Positions 24,274 through 36,217 of a stretch of DNA of 64,000 nucleotides are shown here, in pieces. Positions within the stretch are counted from its first letter, which is position 1. Every line of letters starts with the position of its first letter. Origin of the DNA: Diplocarpon mali (lineage: Eukaryota; Ascomycota; Leotiomycetes; Helotiales; Drepanopezizaceae); NCBI GenBank assembly GCA_024741835.1, contig JAENRP010000230.1:1-64000 (forward strand). Reading direction: 5' to 3'. Made by a program: the position numbers and the translations under genes. The notes beneath the pieces are model-generated. The model had not been told where the DNA came from. It saw nothing but the letters and a program-made list of their open reading frames with translations, and made no database searches.

Positions 24274-25392
24274 GTCTTTCTAACCGTTTATAGGCTAGCG
24301 TAGTCTAATCGACCGTACTATAGCTTAATATTAAAAGGTCTAGTCTTAATAGTAGCTAAGAGAGCATATCCACTTATATAACTAAAGGAGTTAGTAAAAG
24401 GCTATTCCTTATTAATATATATATTATTATCGATAGTACAAATTTCCTTCGTATTAGATAAGAATAGCTTGCCATTTTGATAAAAGCCTTTGATTTTATT
24501 AAGTTTACTACTTAAGTATAGGTAGATAGGTGATTAAGGTATATAGAGAGTATTAATTAACTTAAGAATATATACCTTTCTATTAGATTTAAATGCATTA
24601 ACTTTATAAGTACTAATATCGAAAGGTTGAATAGCTCTATTAACTATACTTAAAGAGGGTAGATTATCTTAAGTAATATAAGAGGTGAATTTAAAAAGAT
24701 TATTAAAGACGTACTTATTAGCACCTATATTATATAGCCAACGATTCTTCAATTTTAATAAGAAGTAGGAGGTAAAAGAACTGATTCCTAGGCCCAGCCT
24801 ACAAGTGGAAATTGGCCTTATAGAGGAATCGCCTCCTAGTAAGGAATTGACTCCTAGGCCTAGCTCGCAAGTAAGAATTAGCCCTAGGGTTAGTAATAGT
24901 ATAGTATACTTAAAGAGGTCATTATCTAACTCTTTGTCTTCCTTTTGAATCTTCTTAAAAGGCTTCTTACCTTTTAATAATAATAGCAAAGATTTATCGT
25001 CTTTGCTTTTAAAGTAATAGAATACGTACTTCTTCCCTAAGTCCTTCTCCTAGGCCTCTCTTTTCGATTTGTTAATTGCAAAGCAGTCTTTTGCCTTATA
25101 GTATAGCTCTGGTTGTTTGCAATAAGGACAAGGGGAGTTAGAGGAAGTAGTAATACTCCTAAAGGTGCTCTTCTTTAAGTCTTTAAAACCTCCTTTATTT
25201 TCTAACTTCTTATAATTAGAGGAATATAGCTTATTAGTCGATTTGTTACTATATAAGACGGTTCCGTTTATCTTTAAACTCTATAAGGCTTAAGCTTCAT
25301 TAGTAATATCTTTAATAAGAGCTTCGAGCGTGATCTTTGATTTTCGTTTAGCTGCTATAGCTAAGCGAAGGTTAAAGCGTTATCGATCTGCT
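24274..25392 (-). pseudogene. Copia-3 gag C-terminus, protease and integrase start
   Basis: Minus-strand reading. A CCHC zinc knuckle (C-P-Y-C-x-Q-P-E-L, later K-D-C) spans 25083-25130 with its His changed to Tyr. Two 23-bp motifs follow (24784, 24850). A protease trace W-L-Y-N-I-G-A (ancestral D-T-G-A) lies near 24715-24735. The pre-integrase block reads G-R-L-D-Y-A-S-L near 24290-24320, just before the Copia-2 target duplication. The 106-codon frame at 24669-24989 is part of this true sense frame. Confidence 0.8.
24784..24872 (-). repeat. Two 23-bp palindromic motifs in Copia-3
   Basis: Copies at 24784-24806 (ATTCCTAGGCC, C, AGCCTACAAGT) and 24850-24872 (ACTCCTAGGCC, T, AGCTCGCAAGT), 66 bases apart and in frame. 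On the sense strand each encodes a T-C-x-L-G-L-G-V/I block. They sit between the zinc knuckle and protease, a different place from the Copia-1 array. Confidence 0.75.
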
Positions 25393-25699
25393 TGTAACGG
25401 CTGTACCTCCACTTAGTGCAATTACCTAGGAGTACGGCGTTTTAAGGTTTTGCAATCTCGATTCGATGTAGGGTTTTCTCGAATCGACCCTGAAGGTGCA
25501 AAAGGATATTCTTATATAATATTATGTAAACGGGCAATAGAGCTTCTAGCTACTATATATATAAGGAAGAAGGGCTCTCCCTTAAGGAGGGTTCTCTAAC
25601 TTCTTCGTTTCCTTTGTATTAGACCTATAGGATACGCCTTTTATACTACTTCTTGCTCTTATACTTAATCTTGCACTTCGGCGGTTTTATATTATTATA
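25393..25699 (+). repeat. Gypsy-1 5' LTR
   Basis: 307 bases starting TGTAACGGCTG. It has a TATA-like run near 25550-25562 and, just downstream, an inverted repeat around CTCCCTTAAGGAGG (25578-25590) that is a perfect GC hairpin in the Gypsy-2 copy. The end reads TTATA (ancestral TTACA). Confidence 0.95.
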
Positions 25700-26009
25700 T
25701 TAAATAAAGAAGTTCTTCTTTACTAAGGACGGCTTTTAATAATATCCTACCCCTTTTGAAAATCGATTCGCAGTTGTTTCGACTTTTGATAGAGTTAGGA
25801 TCTTAGAGATCTTTTAAATAAACTGGGAGCTTAAGTGTAGCTTATTAATTAGTATAATCGAGGAACGCTTTTATTAGCTGGATTTTCTTAACTATTCCTT
25901 TTGTAGAAGTACTATAGGTAGAAGTTAGGAGAGCATTATGCTATTAAAACCCTTTTTCTATAGAACCCCTTTTTAACCGAATCACTACCGAAACCAAAAT
26001 CGGTAAAAT

Positions 26010-27400
26010 GAATTCCCTACTAGCCGGAAGTTAGCAAATATGGAATATGCCTGGCTCGTTTAGGGAACTAGCTTTTATAGGGAGTACCCTTACCCTAGCC
26101 CCTAGGGCCGGACCTTCCTCTGCTGCTAAGGGCAAGAGACTATAACGCTATAGCTAAGCCAATTAAGATAAATAAGACTTTTCAAACCCGAACGTCTTAT
26201 AAGGAATAGTCTTAGGTTTAGAGGAATCCTTATAACGCTAAGATCAATCTAATCGATAACTGTAAAGCGAGATTAGCAGGATTGCCTAGGCTATCTCTAG
26301 CCTAAAGACCCTAGCTTATTAAAGCCAAGAGACGGCTTAGTGCGTATATTAGACTATTAAGCGAGAATCTACTTACCCTTATTAAAGCAAGACTCAGCCT
26401 CCTTTAGAAGTCGATATAGATATAAAATGGCTAAAAATTCAGCTAATCGAAAAGATTACCCCTTTTAATAATAGGACCTCCTTAATATATAAGTAGTAGT
26501 TAGCTTTAGTCCGAGACCGATTGTAAGTCAATATTAACCTATATCTGAATGAGCAAGCTTACTAAGCCCTTATTTAGGGATTTACTATAGGATAAGCCCG
26601 AATGTACCTTAAACCCTAGTACCTTTCGGAGACTAACCCCTTTCGAAACTGTTAAGAAATGGTAGAATTGCTAAGCAGTTACTTTTTAATTAGCTAAGAG
26701 GTAGACCTATTTCAATCTACTTTCTATTACCTCTATATAAGAGAAGCCAGTTATTTTAAAGAAACTTTCCCTTAGTTTTAGGCCTGATTCTAATCTACTG
26801 CGATTTAGAGAGAGGTCTTAAGATCTAAGTAGTTCTTTTTTATATAGAATAAGATTACCCCTTAGCTTAGAGCTGCTTGCGCTTTAGCTAAGGCCTTTTA
26901 AAGGAAGGACTATATTATTATAGTTAACTAATTGAATGCCCTTAATGCCGAACGTCGAAGCAATCAACTTCTTAACCCTTTAATTAGAAGCAAGGCGACT
27001 TTAGCATTATACTAGAAGATATTCGGTTCGCTTTTTAATAAGACTGCTTATGGTCTAAGCGCTAGAAGTACTACCTGAGTTCCTAGGCCACTAGCCCTAA
27101 AGCCTATTACCCCTTTTCGCTAAGACCCGCTAGCTAAGGCTAGTTCTCCTATTTTGCCTTTTAAGCAAGCTACCTATTAGACCTATGGCAAAACTGGTCA
27201 CTATAAGACTAAGTGCCCTTTTATAAGTAAGATTAATACTTTAGAAGATGCAAAGGAAGCTGACCCGACTTTAGACTTAATTAAAAATAGGGTTGAAATA
27301 GAAGAAGATTAGGAAAATAAAGAGGCTTAGGAAAAGACTCCTACTTAGGCCTGCGAAAGTGCGACTTATTGAAGCTAGATCTTAACTCTTTAATAGGAGG
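26010..27400 (+). pseudogene. Gypsy-1 gag relic
   Basis: A plus-strand frame, broken by TAA/TAG, with the predicted gag profile and a CCHC knuckle near 27178-27230. The knuckle now reads T-Y-G-K-T-G-H-Y-K-T-K-C, with the second Cys changed to Tyr. A degenerate copy of the 23-bp motif (ACTCCTACTTAGG...AAAGT, about 27339-27362) lies just after the knuckle and is shared with Gypsy-2 (about 50949-50972). Confidence 0.75.
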
Positions 27401-27417
27401 GAAGTAATTCCTAACCT

Positions 27418-30400
27418 CTTATACTATTAGTATAAATGGACTTAGAGTATTATTATTAGCTTTAGTAGATACTAAAGCCCTTAGTTACCTTTTTTTAAAT
27501 CGTTCCCTTTTTATATATCTTTCGAGAGCAATTAGCTTTAAAATTCTTCCTCTTTTAGCCCTTATTCCTATTTATGGATTTTAGAATACTATTTGCATAT
27601 AAGCTATGCACTATATACGCTTTCACTTAATAATTGATAAAAGGCATATTTATAATTGCCTTTAGGTTATTCTCGACTTAGGCTAGCGTAATGCTATTAT
27701 TAGAGTCAAATGGATACGCCGATTCTAATTTAAACTTGATCCGAAGGAAAACCGATTTGTATGGCCTTTATATTACCTTTTATCTCTTTGATTTGTAAAG
27801 GAAATTATTATTTGTCTTTCCCCTTTTAAAGGACTTTGGATCCGATCCGACTATTAAGTCGATATCAATTGTAGAGAATAAGAAATGGCTATAGATAAAG
27901 CTCGATAGATTAATAGAAGATAGTCCTATATTAATTTAGTAGCTTTAGCTAGGCGCGAGATCCTTATTGCTATTACTAGGCTAGCGCTCCTACTTATGAT
28001 TAAGCCAGATCTAGGAAAATAGTCTAATATGAATCGACCCTGATCTGACCTTATTTGCAAATGCCCTAAAGCTGCAGTTCCTATTTGTGAAATTAGTACT
28101 AACGCCTTTTATTATAATATAAAGTGTAAGGAGACGGAGTTCTTTTAAACTAGTATTTATAAAGTGGATAGGATTTTAAAAGAAAGATATAAGCTTAAGA
28201 ATCCTGATATTGAAAAGCTAATTAATAATCGATTCTTAAATTAGTACTGATCTTTAAGATAAGCTTTTTTAAAAAGGGATGCGGATACCCTCTCTTCCTA
28301 TTGGTACTATAATTATAAGATATAGCTAAAAGGGCCTTTGCCTAATGCCTATTCGCCCTTCTACTATCAATCTACTAAGGAGCTTAAGGTTATAAAGGAG
28401 TACTTACTTGAGAATTTAAATAAAGGATTTATTAAAATAAGTACTAGCCCCTTTGCTTTGCTAGTGCTATTTATAAAGAAGGCCGACGGTAGCCTCTAAT
28501 TTTGCATAAACTATTAGAAGCTAAACGCACTAACTCGGAAGGACGCTTACCCGATTCCGAGGATAGACGAGCTCTTAGGGCAAGTATCTAAAGCCAAGAT
28601 TTTTATGAAACTAGATATTTAAGCCGCTTTTAATCGGATACAAATAGACCCTAAATTAGAGGAATATACTACTTTTCGAATAAGGTATAGATCCTATAAA
28701 TGCAAGGTTCTCTCATTTGGCCTTTATAATAGACCTAGTACTTACTAGCGGTATATAAATAATATTCTTTTAGATTACTTAAATGATTTTTATATAGTAT
28801 ATTTAAATGATATTTTAATTTACTTTAAGAATGTTAAAGAGCATTAGGGTTATATTAAAAAGGTATTAAAACGACTTTTAAAGGCTAGCCTTTAAATAGA
28901 TATTAAGAAGTGCGAGTTCTATATTACTTAAACTCGATATTTTAAATATATTCTAATAATAACCAAGATCGAACTAGACCTTAAAAAGGTCGAACCGCTG
29001 CGCAATTGGAAGTACTTAAAAACTATTATTAAAGTGAAGTCTTATTTAGGATTTTGCAAGTTCTATTAATAATTTATTTGCAACTTTAGGCTAATTGCCA
29101 AACCCCTTTCGGTTCTGACCCGACCGATAGTGCCTTGGAATTAGATAGAAGAGTGCTAAATTACTTTTAAAGAGCTTTATAAGCAGTTGCTTTCGATTTA
29201 GTAGATTTACCATTTTAACCCTGACTTACTTATAAAGCTGGAAACTAATGCTTTTGATAGCATTATCGCTAGAGTACTTTCTTAGCAATACTCTAATAAG
29301 CAATAGTACCTAATTGGCTTCTATTTATATATACTCTTTGGCTACGAACCTAATTAGGAAATATATAATAAGGAACTCTTTACTATTATAGAATCTTGCT
29401 ATAAATAAAGACTTGAGCTTATATTACTTAAGGAGCGAGTTGATATTTACTTAGATCATCGCTCCCTTAAGTACTTTATAATTATTAAGGTTCTAACTAT
29501 GAAATAGTGCCGATAGATAGAATTCCTATCTGACTTTAATTTTCGAATTGTATATACTCTTAGTAAAGATAACTAAAAGGCCGATATTCTTAGCCGCTAA
29601 GAGTAAGATATGCCAGTTTATAAGTAAGCGAAGCTAGATAGCCGATCCTAGGTTCTGATTTCCCTAGCTTAGTTAAACCCTTGAATTAATACTGAACTAG
29701 CCGATAAATTTCTCGCCGAATCTGCCGAAGGCACCCTTACCCTAATGTTAACTAATAATTCTAATTCAACCTTAAATCGACCTAAGGATTCCTTTGATTT
29801 AATTAAGAAGCTTTATTAAAATAATTGCGAATCCTTTTAAGAGATTCGCGCCGACCTTTCTAAGAACTACTCTTTAAAAGACGGATTGCTTTACTTTAAG
29901 GAGCATCTTTGCATATACTATAATACTCCCTTATATACTTATCTAATTTAAGAAGCTTATAACTAACCTTTAAGCGCATACCCTAGTAGCTTAAAGACCT
30001 ATTAGCTTCTTGCTCTTAAGTACTATTAGGTCAGGATAGGTTCAGATTATAAAAGATTTATCGCAAACTGCAGACCTTATTAATTTTCGCATTCGAAGAT
30101 AACTAAGTAATAAGGCCTCTTATAGCCCCTTCCTATTCCTAATTATCTTATATAGAACTTGTATATGGATTTTAAGGATTTCCCTTTTAATAAGTATAGT
30201 TTTAATCGAATCCTAGTTTTTATAAACCGACTTAGTAAAAGCGCTATTATAATTCCTTATTAAAAAGATATCGACGCTTGAGGAATTGCCTGATTATTCG
30301 TTTAATGGATATATCGATTCGGCTATACTCTAGAGACAATTACCTTAGACCGAGGCCCTTAATTCGTCTCCTTATTTTAAAGAGAGTTCTACTATATTAT

Positions 30401-31330
30401 CGGTATTAAGATTAAACTCTTTATAGCATACTATAAGGAGACTGATAGCTAAATAGAGATCATAAATAAGTATATTGATTTAAGGCTAAGGCCTTTTGTT
30501 AATTACTATTAAGATAATTAGAATGAACTAATTCCATTAATAGATTGTGCGCAATCGACTCTACTTTACGCTTTAATTAGTATAACCTTATATCAGCTTA
30601 GGTATGGAGTTATACCTTAGATAAGTTAGGACTAGATCTCTTTAAAAACGTCTAGCCTATAAGAGAAATTAAATTAGGTAAAAGCTAAGCTAGTAGTAGA
30701 GAGGATATACGTAGCTTAAGAAGTAGCAAAAGGCAATATAGAATGCGCTTAAGAGAAAATGCGTAAGTTTATAAATCAATACTAAAGGGAGATTGATTAG
30801 AAACCTAAAGATATAGTCTACCTTTTAATAAAAAATCTTAAGAACTACCGCCTTAGTAGGAAACTAGCCAATTAATAGGATAGTCCTTTTAAGGTTCTTA
30901 AGAAGGTAGGCAATTTATATTAAATCAAGCTGCTTATAGGTTTTATAATATACGATATCTTCGCGCTAGAGCTATTATTTAAAGATCCGCAGAACCCTTT
31001 GCTAGGTTAGGAATAACCCTAGCCTATTATAGAAAAGATCGCTAGGTAAAAAGAGTATAAAGTGTCTAAGATACTAAGTATACGCTTATCTTAAGGAAAG
31101 CTAGAGTATTAGATTAAATAGACTGGTTATAATCCTAATTCGAGTTAGTATTGCGCTTTAAATTTTGCAAAATCCTTATATAAGATTTGCGACTTTTATT
31201 AGGCCAATCCTATAAAGCTAGGACTACCTTAGAACCTATAAGCTTAGCTGAAGGCTTAGGAAAGTGGTATAGATAATTATAATCATTTAAAAGATGATAG
31301 GCCGGACGCGAAATAGGTTAGTAAATAAAT
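27418..31330 (+). pseudogene. Gypsy-1 pol relic with chromodomain
   Basis: Protease near 27455-27490 reads A-L-V-D-T-K-A (ancestral D-T-G-A). RT is about 28330-29060 with catalytic block Y-L-N-D-I-L-I-Y at 28799-28825 (ancestral Y-L-D-D). RNase H is about 29200-29610, with the integrase zinc region and core about 29930-30560. A C-terminal chromodomain-like block (E-Y-K-V-x-K-I-L, then L-E-Y-Q-I-K-x-T-G-Y) lies near 31045-31145. In chromoviruses this domain is thought to guide integration to methylated-histone chromatin. Stops at former Gln and Trp codons occur throughout. Confidence 0.85.
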
Positions 31331-31389
31331 TTAAAAATATAAATAAAAAAAAAAAAAAAGGAGAAAAATAATAAAAATAGAAAAATAAT

Positions 31390-32340
31390 AATACTAGGCC
31401 AATTGCCTCCTCCCTTTATAACTCCTTTAACCCCTCCTCCTTTGCGCTTAAGGAGATAAGCTCCAACTTTATTCCAAAGCTAGAGCTCGCCTTTCGAATA
31501 CGCCTCCGCTTGGAACGACCCTGACCTCCTCCTCTTGCTGCTGTTAGCGCTGCCCTATTGGCCGCTGCGCCTAACGCTACCTTTGCTATTATAAGCCCTC
31601 CTTCCCTTATAAGAGACTCTATTGCTATAGTAGTCCGCTTTACTAATGCGGCGATAGACCTTAGGAGGCCTAGTATAGTTCGGCTGGATTGCTTTAACCT
31701 TGCTAGCTAGGACTTAATAAGGTCGCTGCGCTCCTATTAAAAAGTTAGCAATCGATTTAATATTGATTTAGGTTTAACTTATAGCAACTATCGCCTAGAT
31801 CCCCTTTAGCTAGCTTGCTATAGCCTTAGCTATAGAGCGGAGCTTTGTAAGGCTAGTATGCTTTAGTTGGGAGCGGCTAATCAGAGCCTCTGCGCTGGCT
31901 ACTAGCAGAAGGTTAATAAGAATCTAGGCGCATTAGACCGCCTTTTAATAGAGCATCTTACGGTTTCCTGCCGAAACCGCTTAAGTGTTATCGTTGTTGT
32001 TATTATTGCTATTATCCTCCTCTTGCTATTAGGCAGCCTCCTCCTGCCACTCCTTAAGGGCCGCGGATAGCGCTGCGAACTCCTTATTAATATAAGAGGG
32101 AAGCTATAAATAAGTATTAGCGCGATTAGAATTTTAGACTCAATTCGGGGTACTTATAAGGATGTACTCTACCTTCTGCTCCTAGTACTAGTAGCACTTC
32201 TTATTACGCTTCGATTCGAACTTGCATTTGTATATAATATCGCGTATAAGGCGCCGCACGCACTAATAGCAGTATATGCAGTAGGCTATTGCAAAGGCGC
32301 CTAATGGCAGGGGAATTAGCATTATATATATTAGACGCGA
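31390..32340 (-). pseudogene. Antisense Cys-cluster gene carried by Gypsy-1
   Basis: A minus-strand frame between pol and the 3' LTR. Near 32280-32150 it reads C-x2-C-x2-C-V-R-R-L-I-R, then K-C-K-F-E-S-x5-K-C and a decayed x2-C-x5-C, where Tyr and stop codons now replace Cys and Arg/Gln. An acidic, Gln/Asn-rich middle (about 32040-31980) and a long helical part follow. Gypsy-2 carries the same gene at 45960-46900, which shows it belongs to the family. Cysteine spacing resembles the gene at 33-565 and the antisense gene of Copia-2. I do not recognise a function. Confidence 0.6.
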
Positions 32341-32635
32341 TTCGACCTTAGACTAAGGCAAACTTACTTATAGTAGTTAGTAGTAGTAGTAGTATTTGTT
32401 TCTACTACTATGTATTAGCCTTATGCTATAGTAGTAGGAGTAAGGGACTTATGCGATAGTATATAGTTATTATATTAAGGAAGGAAGATCCTATAAGAGG
32501 AAAAACAAATTTGAGTATATAACGCGACTTGCGCTAAACCAAATATAGAACGGTACTATTCGTATGATAATGCGCTAAGTACGTTACTATACGAATATTA
32601 TTATAACCTCTTAACGCTTAAGGGCAAGCGTTCTT

Positions 32636-32650
32636 AAAGGGGAGGGGTAG
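32636..32650 (+). other. Gypsy-1 polypurine tract
   Basis: AAAGGGGAGGGGTAG directly precedes the 3' LTR, the expected plus-strand primer. Gypsy-2 and Gypsy-3 have similar G-rich tracts. Confidence 0.8.
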
Positions 32651-32957
32651 TGTAATAGCTATACCTCCACTTAGTGCAATTACTTAGGAGTATGGCGTTT
32701 TAAGGTTTTGCAATCTCGATTCGATATAGGGTTTTCTCGAATCGACCTTAAAGGTGCAAAAGGATATTCTTATATAATATTATATAAATAGGCAATAGAG
32801 CTTCTAGCTGCTATGTATATAAGGAAGAAGGGCTCTCCCTTAAGGAGGGTTCTTTAACTTCTTCGTTTCCTTCGTATTAGACCTATAGGATACGCCTTTT
32901 GCACCACTTCTTGCTCTTATACTTGATCTCGCACTTCGGCGGTTCTGTGTCGTTATA
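32651..32957 (+). repeat. Gypsy-1 3' LTR
   Basis: 307 bases, starting TGTAATAGC and ending GTTATA. It aligns without gaps to the 5' copy. The differences I saw are transitions, some decayed in one copy and some in the other. Confidence 0.95.
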
Positions 32958-33870
32958 CTGCTTAAATAGGCCATCTATTAAAACAACCTATAATAAATAT
33001 GATTAGGTATTAATAAAAGGGAGGAGCAGATTTAAAAGCTTTTAATTTATTAATTAAAAGTCTAAAAGCGATAACGTAGGCTTTAAGTGAGTTAAAGTCA
33101 TTGTATTTTATAGTAACGTAGGTCTGGATAGTATTATATTTAAGCACTATTCCAAATCCTTCGTACTATTTTTAAAAAGCTTCTTATATATCTAAGGTAG
33201 ATTTATCGCCTTTTATATAAGCTAGTAGTCCTAGTTTGCAATTAAGTATAATAGCAAGCTTTATTTGAGATTCCTTAACTTCCTATCTAACCTAACTATC
33301 CCTTTCCTTAAGAATAATAGAACAGTCCTATAAGTTAACCTTAAGTAGAGCATATATTCTAGCTTTTATATAAAGATATATAGTTAAGGCGTTTGACTTT
33401 GCAAAGTTCAAAACCTTATTCCTTTACTAGCTATAGTCCTTTGCACCTTTAAGCTTTTAAGACTTAAGGAGGCTAAGGGCAGCTAAAGATAACGATATCT
33501 TATTTGTATATATATATATAGAGTTATCGAAAGGAGAAGGAGGAAAAGGAGGAGATAAACCGTTATATTTAAGTTTAAGATACTATATATCAGTCCTTAT
33601 AAGATTAGGTGATTTAGGCAATAGAGTACTCTTAGCAATTAAGCTAGTAATCTTAGCTATTAGTCCTAATGATTCTACTATAGCGACGATTCTTGCGTAA
33701 GCTTGGATTACTGCATAGCACTCTAGAAGGGGAGTAGCTACTGTTTTAATATTGAAATGACGCTATTATACGTTATTAGTTAAGTAAAACTTAAAATATC
33801 AATTAGCCTTTTCGTTTATAAGAGAGACTCTAATCGATAGAATTTGTCGAATGCTATTTATAGGCATACG
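32958..33870 (-). pseudogene. Copia-3 gag N-terminal part
   Basis: Minus-strand reading gives a copia gag profile (UBN2/gag-like: G-x-x-D-Y-x-x-W-R-N-K, a long helical stretch and a Y-E-G block). It continues into 25387 and downward once Gypsy-1 and one CTGCT copy are removed. The exact start codon is lost. Confidence 0.7.
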
Positions 33871-33882
33871 GGGCTTATAACC
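33871..33882 (-). other. Copia-3 primer-binding site
   Basis: The sense strand reads GGTTATAAGCCC immediately inside the LTR. One reversed G-to-A change makes it a perfect match to the anticodon arm of initiator tRNA-Met, as in Copia-1 and Copia-4. Confidence 0.6.
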
Positions 33883-34139
33883 TATAGTAAGGAGGTTCTC
33901 TAATAGTAAACTTAATAGTAAACTAAAAGAGGGTATAAAGAAGTATAAGATGCAAACGATAATATTAGATATCTTGATTTATAAGAGCTCTCTAATTAAG
34001 AGCTATTTAAGGTAAGCGGGCTTCTTAGCGAAGCCGCTAAGTCATATAGCAAGTCATATGACATATTATATATATAATATATCATATGATAGGTCATATG
34101 ACAAATATGTGATAGGCATACCTGCAACATAGTATATAA
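33883..34139 (-). repeat. Copia-3 5' LTR with CATATG palindromes
   Basis: 257 bases; outer TG end at 34139 (sense TGTTGCAGG). The part at about 34040-34120 holds three copies of TCATATGA-like palindromes around an AT palindrome (ATATTATATATATAATAT), a possible promoter or factor-binding cluster. No matching 3' LTR exists in the window. Confidence 0.8.
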
Positions 34140-35720
34140 CTCGCGCTTATACATTTTATAATTACATTATGACTTTATAAATATAAAGGCGTTATATAGA
34201 ATGGCCACCTCTATACCGTTTTATTATTAAGTAACGCAGCAGCTAGCTCTATACTTACTTATATTAGAATAGAAGTAAACGGCAGACCTTCTACTATCCT
34301 AGCCATATATATTAAAGACATTTAAGCACTTTTGATATAGTATCTTAAAAGACACTTGCTTAGCCTTTTCCTATTTCTAATCTATATTACAAATTAGTTG
34401 CGATAGTAGTAGTTTGATCTCTGCGAAGTTCTTTATAAATCGCCTAATAATGCTAATAGCACTAACAAACTCGCGTACTTAAGTAGCAAACTTAGGTACT
34501 AGCTAAGTTCGGATCTTGTTTAATCGCTTTAGTTTAATTAAAATTAAACCTCTAGACTTATAAGTAATACCTAGCGTAACAATTTCCTTTATAAATAATT
34601 CCATCTTTTTAAAAGATAGCCGTATATAGGCCTATACTACTCTTAAGAATAATTCGTCTACTATAAAGCGATAGCCCTCTTTAAAATCCTAATAGCCTTT
34701 AAAGATATTATCAATATAGAAGCCGCATATAGGAAGAGAGTTCTCGTTTAAAGCAATAATTACTAATAATCGACTAGCAAAGTTGTCCTAGCCTAGTTCT
34801 AATAGTAGTATTTGGCCTAGTATAATATATATCAATTTAATTATACTATAGCTAAAGGTCATCGACCCTTATAGCATTCTAGTTTGCTAAAGTTGGCCGA
34901 TGCCGGATATTGTAAATGCAAAATAATAGCAATCTGCTAAGTGAACTAGTACGCACTAATATACGTTCTTAAGGTCGAATTTAAGGAATAACTTATATCA
35001 AGGGTAGCTTAAGTAGTTATATAATTTCGATAATAGCTTTATATAGTAACTTAGCATTTACTCAATTATATTGCGATAATTAAACGTGATCTAGGGCTTA
35101 TCCTACGGCTAAGGGTTCTCTACCTTATTAACGATAATAGCTTACGCGTTTTAGTCGGATAGTTAGCCGTTCGCTACTATTATACATTTATAAAAGCCGC
35201 AGCTTAATCCCTTATTAATATATCGTTAGACCTAGTACTCCTTTACGGCTAGCTATTATTTCTACCTAGCTATTAAGTGAGGTTTAATGCCCTCCTTTAA
35301 GCAGATTCTATAAGTATATAAATCAGTTAGAAGTAAGTTCTGCAATTCCTTTGCATTTAGGTCTTAATATATATATAATAGCCTCTTTAGTTATCTCTAT
35401 TATCCGTCCGTTAGATTGCCAATTTTAATTCCGATTATTTAAAACCACTTATTAATAATCAGATCTAATTCATCTAATAGAGTTTATTAGCATAAGCGTC
35501 GGTAGATTAAGTATAGTATTACTATATAGTTTGGAAATGGTCTAGTCTTACTATCTAGCGCCCTATAGTATAACGACTCCTTAGAGTTATTAAATGAGTT
35601 TAGACTTGCACTTAGCCCATTTAACCTCGCACTTAAGCCTAGTAGACTGCGGATTTATAGCTCAACTATTCTTCTGCGATTTTTCTTAGTCAATTGAAAG
35701 GCAATTGATTCCTTATAGTC
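34140..35720 (-). pseudogene. Relic of a distinct gypsy-type RT (no LTRs visible)
   Basis: The minus strand encodes an RT of different lineage from Gypsy-1/2/3. From about 35000 down to 34400 it reads as D-L-K-N-x-Y, then F-A-F-T-I-S-G-I-G-Q, T-R-M-x-x-G-S-M-T, C-G-F-Y-I-D-N-I (ancestral F-Y-I-D-D-I) and L-S-F-K-K-M-E-L-F. Stops are TAA/TAG. The fragment is bounded by the Copia-3 5' LTR and the Copia-1C 3' LTR, so it is probably the older host DNA into which both landed. The outer parts are too decayed to assign. Confidence 0.7.
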
Positions 35721-35915
35721 TATTGAACTTAAGTAAGTCGGTATAGTAGGTAAAGGAGGCTTCTAGAGGTTGATGGTCGATATATTAGTAAGAGTTAGGG
35801 AAGGAAGGTTACCCCTTTCTTTGCTATAGCTATATACGTATTGATATCCTATTGATTAAGTAATAGGGTTATATGATAATATATTAGAGTAATAGCTATA
35901 TTACCTATCTTAATA
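35721..35915 (-). repeat. Copia-1C 3' LTR
   Basis: 195 bases, followed on its inner side by the polypurine remnant (sense AAGTAAAGG) and the three 23-bp motifs of the Copia-1 3' region. Confidence 0.9.
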
Positions 35916-36217
35916 CCTTTACTTAAACCTTACTCTAATTGACCTATAGTTAGGAAAATAATAACTATCCTTTTGCGCTAATCTAACTCTTAAGTATCTC
36001 TTTAAATTAAAAACAATTAATTAATAGTAACCTTTATTAAAATCATTAAACTCTACTTATAAGGTAGGATTAAGAGTCAATTTTTTCAAAAGCGTTCCTT
36101 TATAAGACTATATGACTTAACTCGCAGTCTAGGCCTAGGAGTCGATTTAAAAGCTTTCCTTTATAAAACTACGTAACCTAATTCGCAGGGCGGGCCTAGG
36201 AGTCGTCCTTAAGCCTA

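Larger units (their letters stand above)
25393..32957 (+). mobile_element. Gypsy-1: complete nested chromodomain Ty3/gypsy element
   Basis: 7565 bases with 307-base LTRs and an exact target duplication CTGCT (25388-25392 and 32958-32962). It sits in the gag of Copia-3. Order: gag, protease, RT, RNase H, integrase, chromodomain, antisense gene, polypurine tract, LTR. It belongs to the same family as Gypsy-2. All coding parts carry RIP stops. Confidence 0.95.
16305..34139 (-). mobile_element. Copia-3: outer Ty1/copia relic split by Copia-2 and Gypsy-1
   Basis: Minus-strand copia element preserved in three pieces: 16305-17092, 24274-25392 and 32958-34139. The first break is the Copia-2 insertion in integrase and the second the Gypsy-1 insertion in gag. 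Removing both restores one continuous gag-protease-integrase reading. The 5' LTR is at 33883-34139. The left end is cut within or just after integrase; RT, RNase H and the 3' LTR are absent, and the gag-only element abuts it at 16304. Confidence 0.85.
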
